From an uncultured Sulfurovum sp. (GTDB lineage Bacteria; Campylobacterota; Campylobacteria; Campylobacterales; Sulfurovaceae), in assembly GCA_902727905.1 (NCBI GenBank), contig CACVAR010000085.1, positions 1 through 8,008 on the forward strand: DNA of 8,008 nt, written 5' to 3'. The notes below the pieces were generated by a model, which searched no databases, had not been told where the DNA came from, and was given only the letters and a program-made list of their open reading frames with translations. How positions within the stretch are numbered: position 1 is the stretch's first letter; each line of letters starts with the position of its first letter. A program made the position numbers and the translations under genes. This document shows, piece after piece, positions 6,251 through 8,008 of this stretch.

Positions 6251-6302
6251 AGGGGAAATCCTCCTCTTCACCTAGTATAACCCTAAACAATCCAAAAAAG
6301 GA
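6251..6302 (+). promoter_or_regulatory. Promoter and Shine-Dalgarno of the DUF3160 gene
   Basis: AGGGGA (6251-6256), CCTAGTATAAC with -10 TATAAC (6276-6281), and AGGA (6299-6302) before ATG 6309. This is the same cassette as at 788-840, 935-987 and 3675-3728. It lies in the 73-base gap after the third caspase gene, so the DUF3160 gene can be transcribed on its own as well as by read-through. Confidence 0.55.
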
Positions 6303-6308
6303 AACCCC

Positions 6309-7937
6309 ATGAAAAAAACATTTATATCCATAACTATATTAGTTGCCTTATTATTAGGACAAACTCCAAAAGCTACAAAACAACAAACCACTCCCTCATT
6401 CTTCGACCTCTACGACCAAAACCGAAAAGAGCAGATACCTAACTATATTTCATTAGATTTTATCTTGACAGCGAACTATTTGTTTAAACAGCAGAGTATT
6501 ACTCAGATGGAGCAAGAGGTTTTATACCCTAAGTTTAAAAAGTTGGCGTATGGGCTTAAAGCCAATCTGTTAAAAGCGTATAGCCCTGCTAAAAAAGAGG
6601 CATTGGCGTTTGTGTTGGTGTTGAATGAGTTGTTGGGAAACCAAAGTGCTGATGTTCCTGTAGGAGCGTTGCGATTGGCTAAAGAGGAGTTAAAACTTAT
6701 TTATAGACATCAAGGCATTGTACTCTCGCCCATTGCTAAAGTGAAGTTGGACTATTCGCAATATAAAGTACGAGGAAAATACACCCAAAACAGTGACCTA
6801 ACGGCTTACTTTTTGGCTCTGAAATATATGGGTTATATGTCTTTTATGGTCAATGCTCATGGTGCCACAGGCGTAACCTCAACCGTAGCCAATCAGCAGA
6901 TAGCTAATGCACAACTCATCGCCCTAGCATTAAAACCTTTGATGGGTGAGTATCAAACTATAGAGAAAGCCTTAGAGAAATTAAGTGGTAAAGGGGATGA
7001 TTTGTCCATAACAAACTTATTGGAAACGGAGGCTTTAGCCCCAAATATGGCGAGGCTAAAGCCATCGGTTCCGAGTATTCGCAAATATCTTAATACTCTA
7101 AAATTTCCAAAAATAAGTGAACGAATCATTAATACCTCGCGTATAAAAAAAGAGGATATTCCTAAAGCCTCTTTGGCTCTAAAGCTTTTACCATCACGCT
7201 TTACACCTGACTCTTATATCTTTTCACAACTGACTTACCCTCATGTCGGTCAATTAGAAGGTCAAAAAAACAAAGTAACCTCTATGATAGATGGTAAAAT
7301 GGTTCGAGGGTATCCGACCATTATGGATATATCAGCTGTATTGGTGGGGAAAAACCCTAAAGAGAGCAACTACCAAGGATATACGCAACAAATCGCCAAA
7401 CTAAAAAAAGCCATTCAACCAAATCTGAAGAGTATTTACAGTTATGACTTTGCCATCTATCATAAACTCTTAAAACAGAACCGAATCAACAGCTTCAAAG
7501 GCTACTACACCCAAAGCAGATACATTATGAATCTTTATCAAAAACAGAGCTATACAGGTGGGTTAAAAAGCATTTTTATAGATGAACGTAAAAAGGCTTA
7601 CTTGGAAAAAGATATAGGTGAGGTATTAGACTTACTTATAGCAGAAGACAAACTTTTACCCAACTCAAAACAGTTTATTGGTATCTTGCAAGAGCTTAAA
7701 AATCTAGATAAAAAAGGAAATGTGTTTAGTTCTCAGGAGATTACTTATCTTAATAACTTAGATAGCAAATTTAAATCTATTTTAGAAGATAAAGATACGC
7801 CTATAGAGGTGGATATCCATACCAATCCTGTAGAGGGTAAGGTGCTTTATGAGGTTTTGAAAGAGCCGTTTGTTAGAGATGTTAATGGGTTTAGAGGGGC
7901 TTTTTATCAGCATGTTGAGGAGATGAAAGCTAGGTAA
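6309..7937 (+). CDS. DUF3160 family exported protein
   Basis: Predicted exported protein of 542 residues, function unknown. Residues 1-17 look like a signal peptide (MKKTFISITILVALLLG), without a clear lipobox Cys. Features that fit DUF3160 include FFDLYDQNR and YISLDFILTANYLFK near the start, LPSRFTPDSYIFSQLTYPHV in the middle (about 294-313), a following segment resembling the family's FP-GLDVMAVLG pattern (YPTIMDISAVLVG), and the ending VDIHTNP-EGKVLYEV, matching the family's DVHTDP block close to the C-terminus. At 542 residues it is at the short end for the family as I remember it. The mature protein is probably mostly helical and sits in the periplasm or at the surface. It follows an exported caspase gene here and in the relic pair at 129-912, so a role with the protease (partner, substrate or inhibitor) is an inference. 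Start supported by AGGA and the signal peptide. Confidence 0.75.
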   Translation: MKKTFISITILVALLLGQTPKATKQQTTPSFFDLYDQNRKEQIPNYISLDFILTANYLFKQQSITQMEQEVLYPKFKKLAYGLKANLLKAYSPAKKEALAFVLVLNELLGNQSADVPVGALRLAKEELKLIYRHQGIVLSPIAKVKLDYSQYKVRGKYTQNSDLTAYFLALKYMGYMSFMVNAHGATGVTSTVANQQIANAQLIALALKPLMGEYQTIEKALEKLSGKGDDLSITNLLETEALAPNMARLKPSVPSIRKYLNTLKFPKISERIINTSRIKKEDIPKASLALKLLPSRFTPDSYIFSQLTYPHVGQLEGQKNKVTSMIDGKMVRGYPTIMDISAVLVGKNPKESNYQGYTQQIAKLKKAIQPNLKSIYSYDFAIYHKLLKQNRINSFKGYYTQSRYIMNLYQKQSYTGGLKSIFIDERKKAYLEKDIGEVLDLLIAEDKLLPNSKQFIGILQELKNLDKKGNVFSSQEITYLNNLDSKFKSILEDKDTPIEVDIHTNPVEGKVLYEVLKEPFVRDVNGFRGAFYQHVEEMKAR

Positions 7938-7966
7938 GGTGCGATTGCTATTGCACCTTCTATTGA
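7936..7966 (+). terminator. Likely intrinsic terminator after the DUF3160 gene
   Basis: AAGGTGCGAT (7936-7945) pairs with ATTGCACCTT (7950-7959), a 10-bp stem with one G-U pair and a TGCT loop. It overlaps the last two bases of the TAA stop. The T-run that follows is poor (CTATTG), so termination may be partial. Confidence 0.5.
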
Positions 7967-7991
7967 CATAAACATAAAGAATAGCTAAAAT
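7963..7991 (+). promoter_or_regulatory. Sigma-70-type promoter reading out of the window
   Basis: TTGACA (7963-7968), a spacer of exactly 17 bp, and TAAAAT (7986-7991). This matches the classic -35/-10 arrangement and lies just after the terminator hairpin. It would drive a gene beyond position 8008 and differs from the caspase-type promoters, which lack a -35 box. Confidence 0.5.
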
Positions 7992-8008
7992 AGTATCATA
8001 TAAAATAC

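Overview
The window is an AT-rich accessory region, probably from a Campylobacterota bacterium (Sulfurimonas/Arcobacter/Sulfurovum-like). That guess rests on the low G+C, on promoters with a clear TATAAT box and little else, on short Lys/Ile/Asn-rich signal peptides, and on one C8 tract. No taxonomic marker gene is present. All genes read on the + strand.

Layout. Positions 1-128 hold a weak terminator-like hairpin and nothing else I recognise. Positions 129-912 are a decayed copy of a caspase-DUF3160 gene pair: a caspase fragment with an amber codon and an unrelated C-terminus, followed by a promoter and a broken start of a DUF3160 gene. Three intact genes for exported caspase-fold (peptidase C14) proteins follow. 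The first (994-3423) carries two DUF11-like repeats and a C-terminal membrane anchor. The second (3734-4966) and third (5102-6235) end in DUF1566/Lcl_C (C-type-lectin-like) domains. Between the first and second lies a relic of a Fic-family protein tail (3429-3664). After the third is a full DUF3160 lipoprotein-like or secreted protein (6309-7937), then a hairpin terminator and a good sigma-70 promoter that reads out of the window.

How the parts fit. All three intact caspases keep the His (GHG) and Cys (DACR) dyad and have N-terminal signal peptides, so they should act outside the cytoplasm. Their N-terminal halves are conserved and their C-terminal halves are interchangeable: DUF11 plus a membrane segment, two different lectin-like domains, and an unrelated tail in the relic. 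This looks like a family of exported proteases that swap targeting or recognition modules. The caspase-DUF3160 order occurs twice (once intact, once as a relic), which suggests a working pair. Two of the caspase genes, the DUF3160 gene and its relic share a promoter cassette (AGGGGA-like box, 23-27 bp start-to-start to TAGTATAA[T/C], then a Shine-Dalgarno), which implies common control.

The most interesting possibility is that the 3' end of the second caspase gene is the variable region of a diversity-generating retroelement: a C-type-lectin-type C-terminus, a GC jump, and a run of NNY codons. No reverse transcriptase or template repeat is inside the window, so this remains a hypothesis. A GTAG-plus-hairpin element that looks like a REP sequence lies just downstream.
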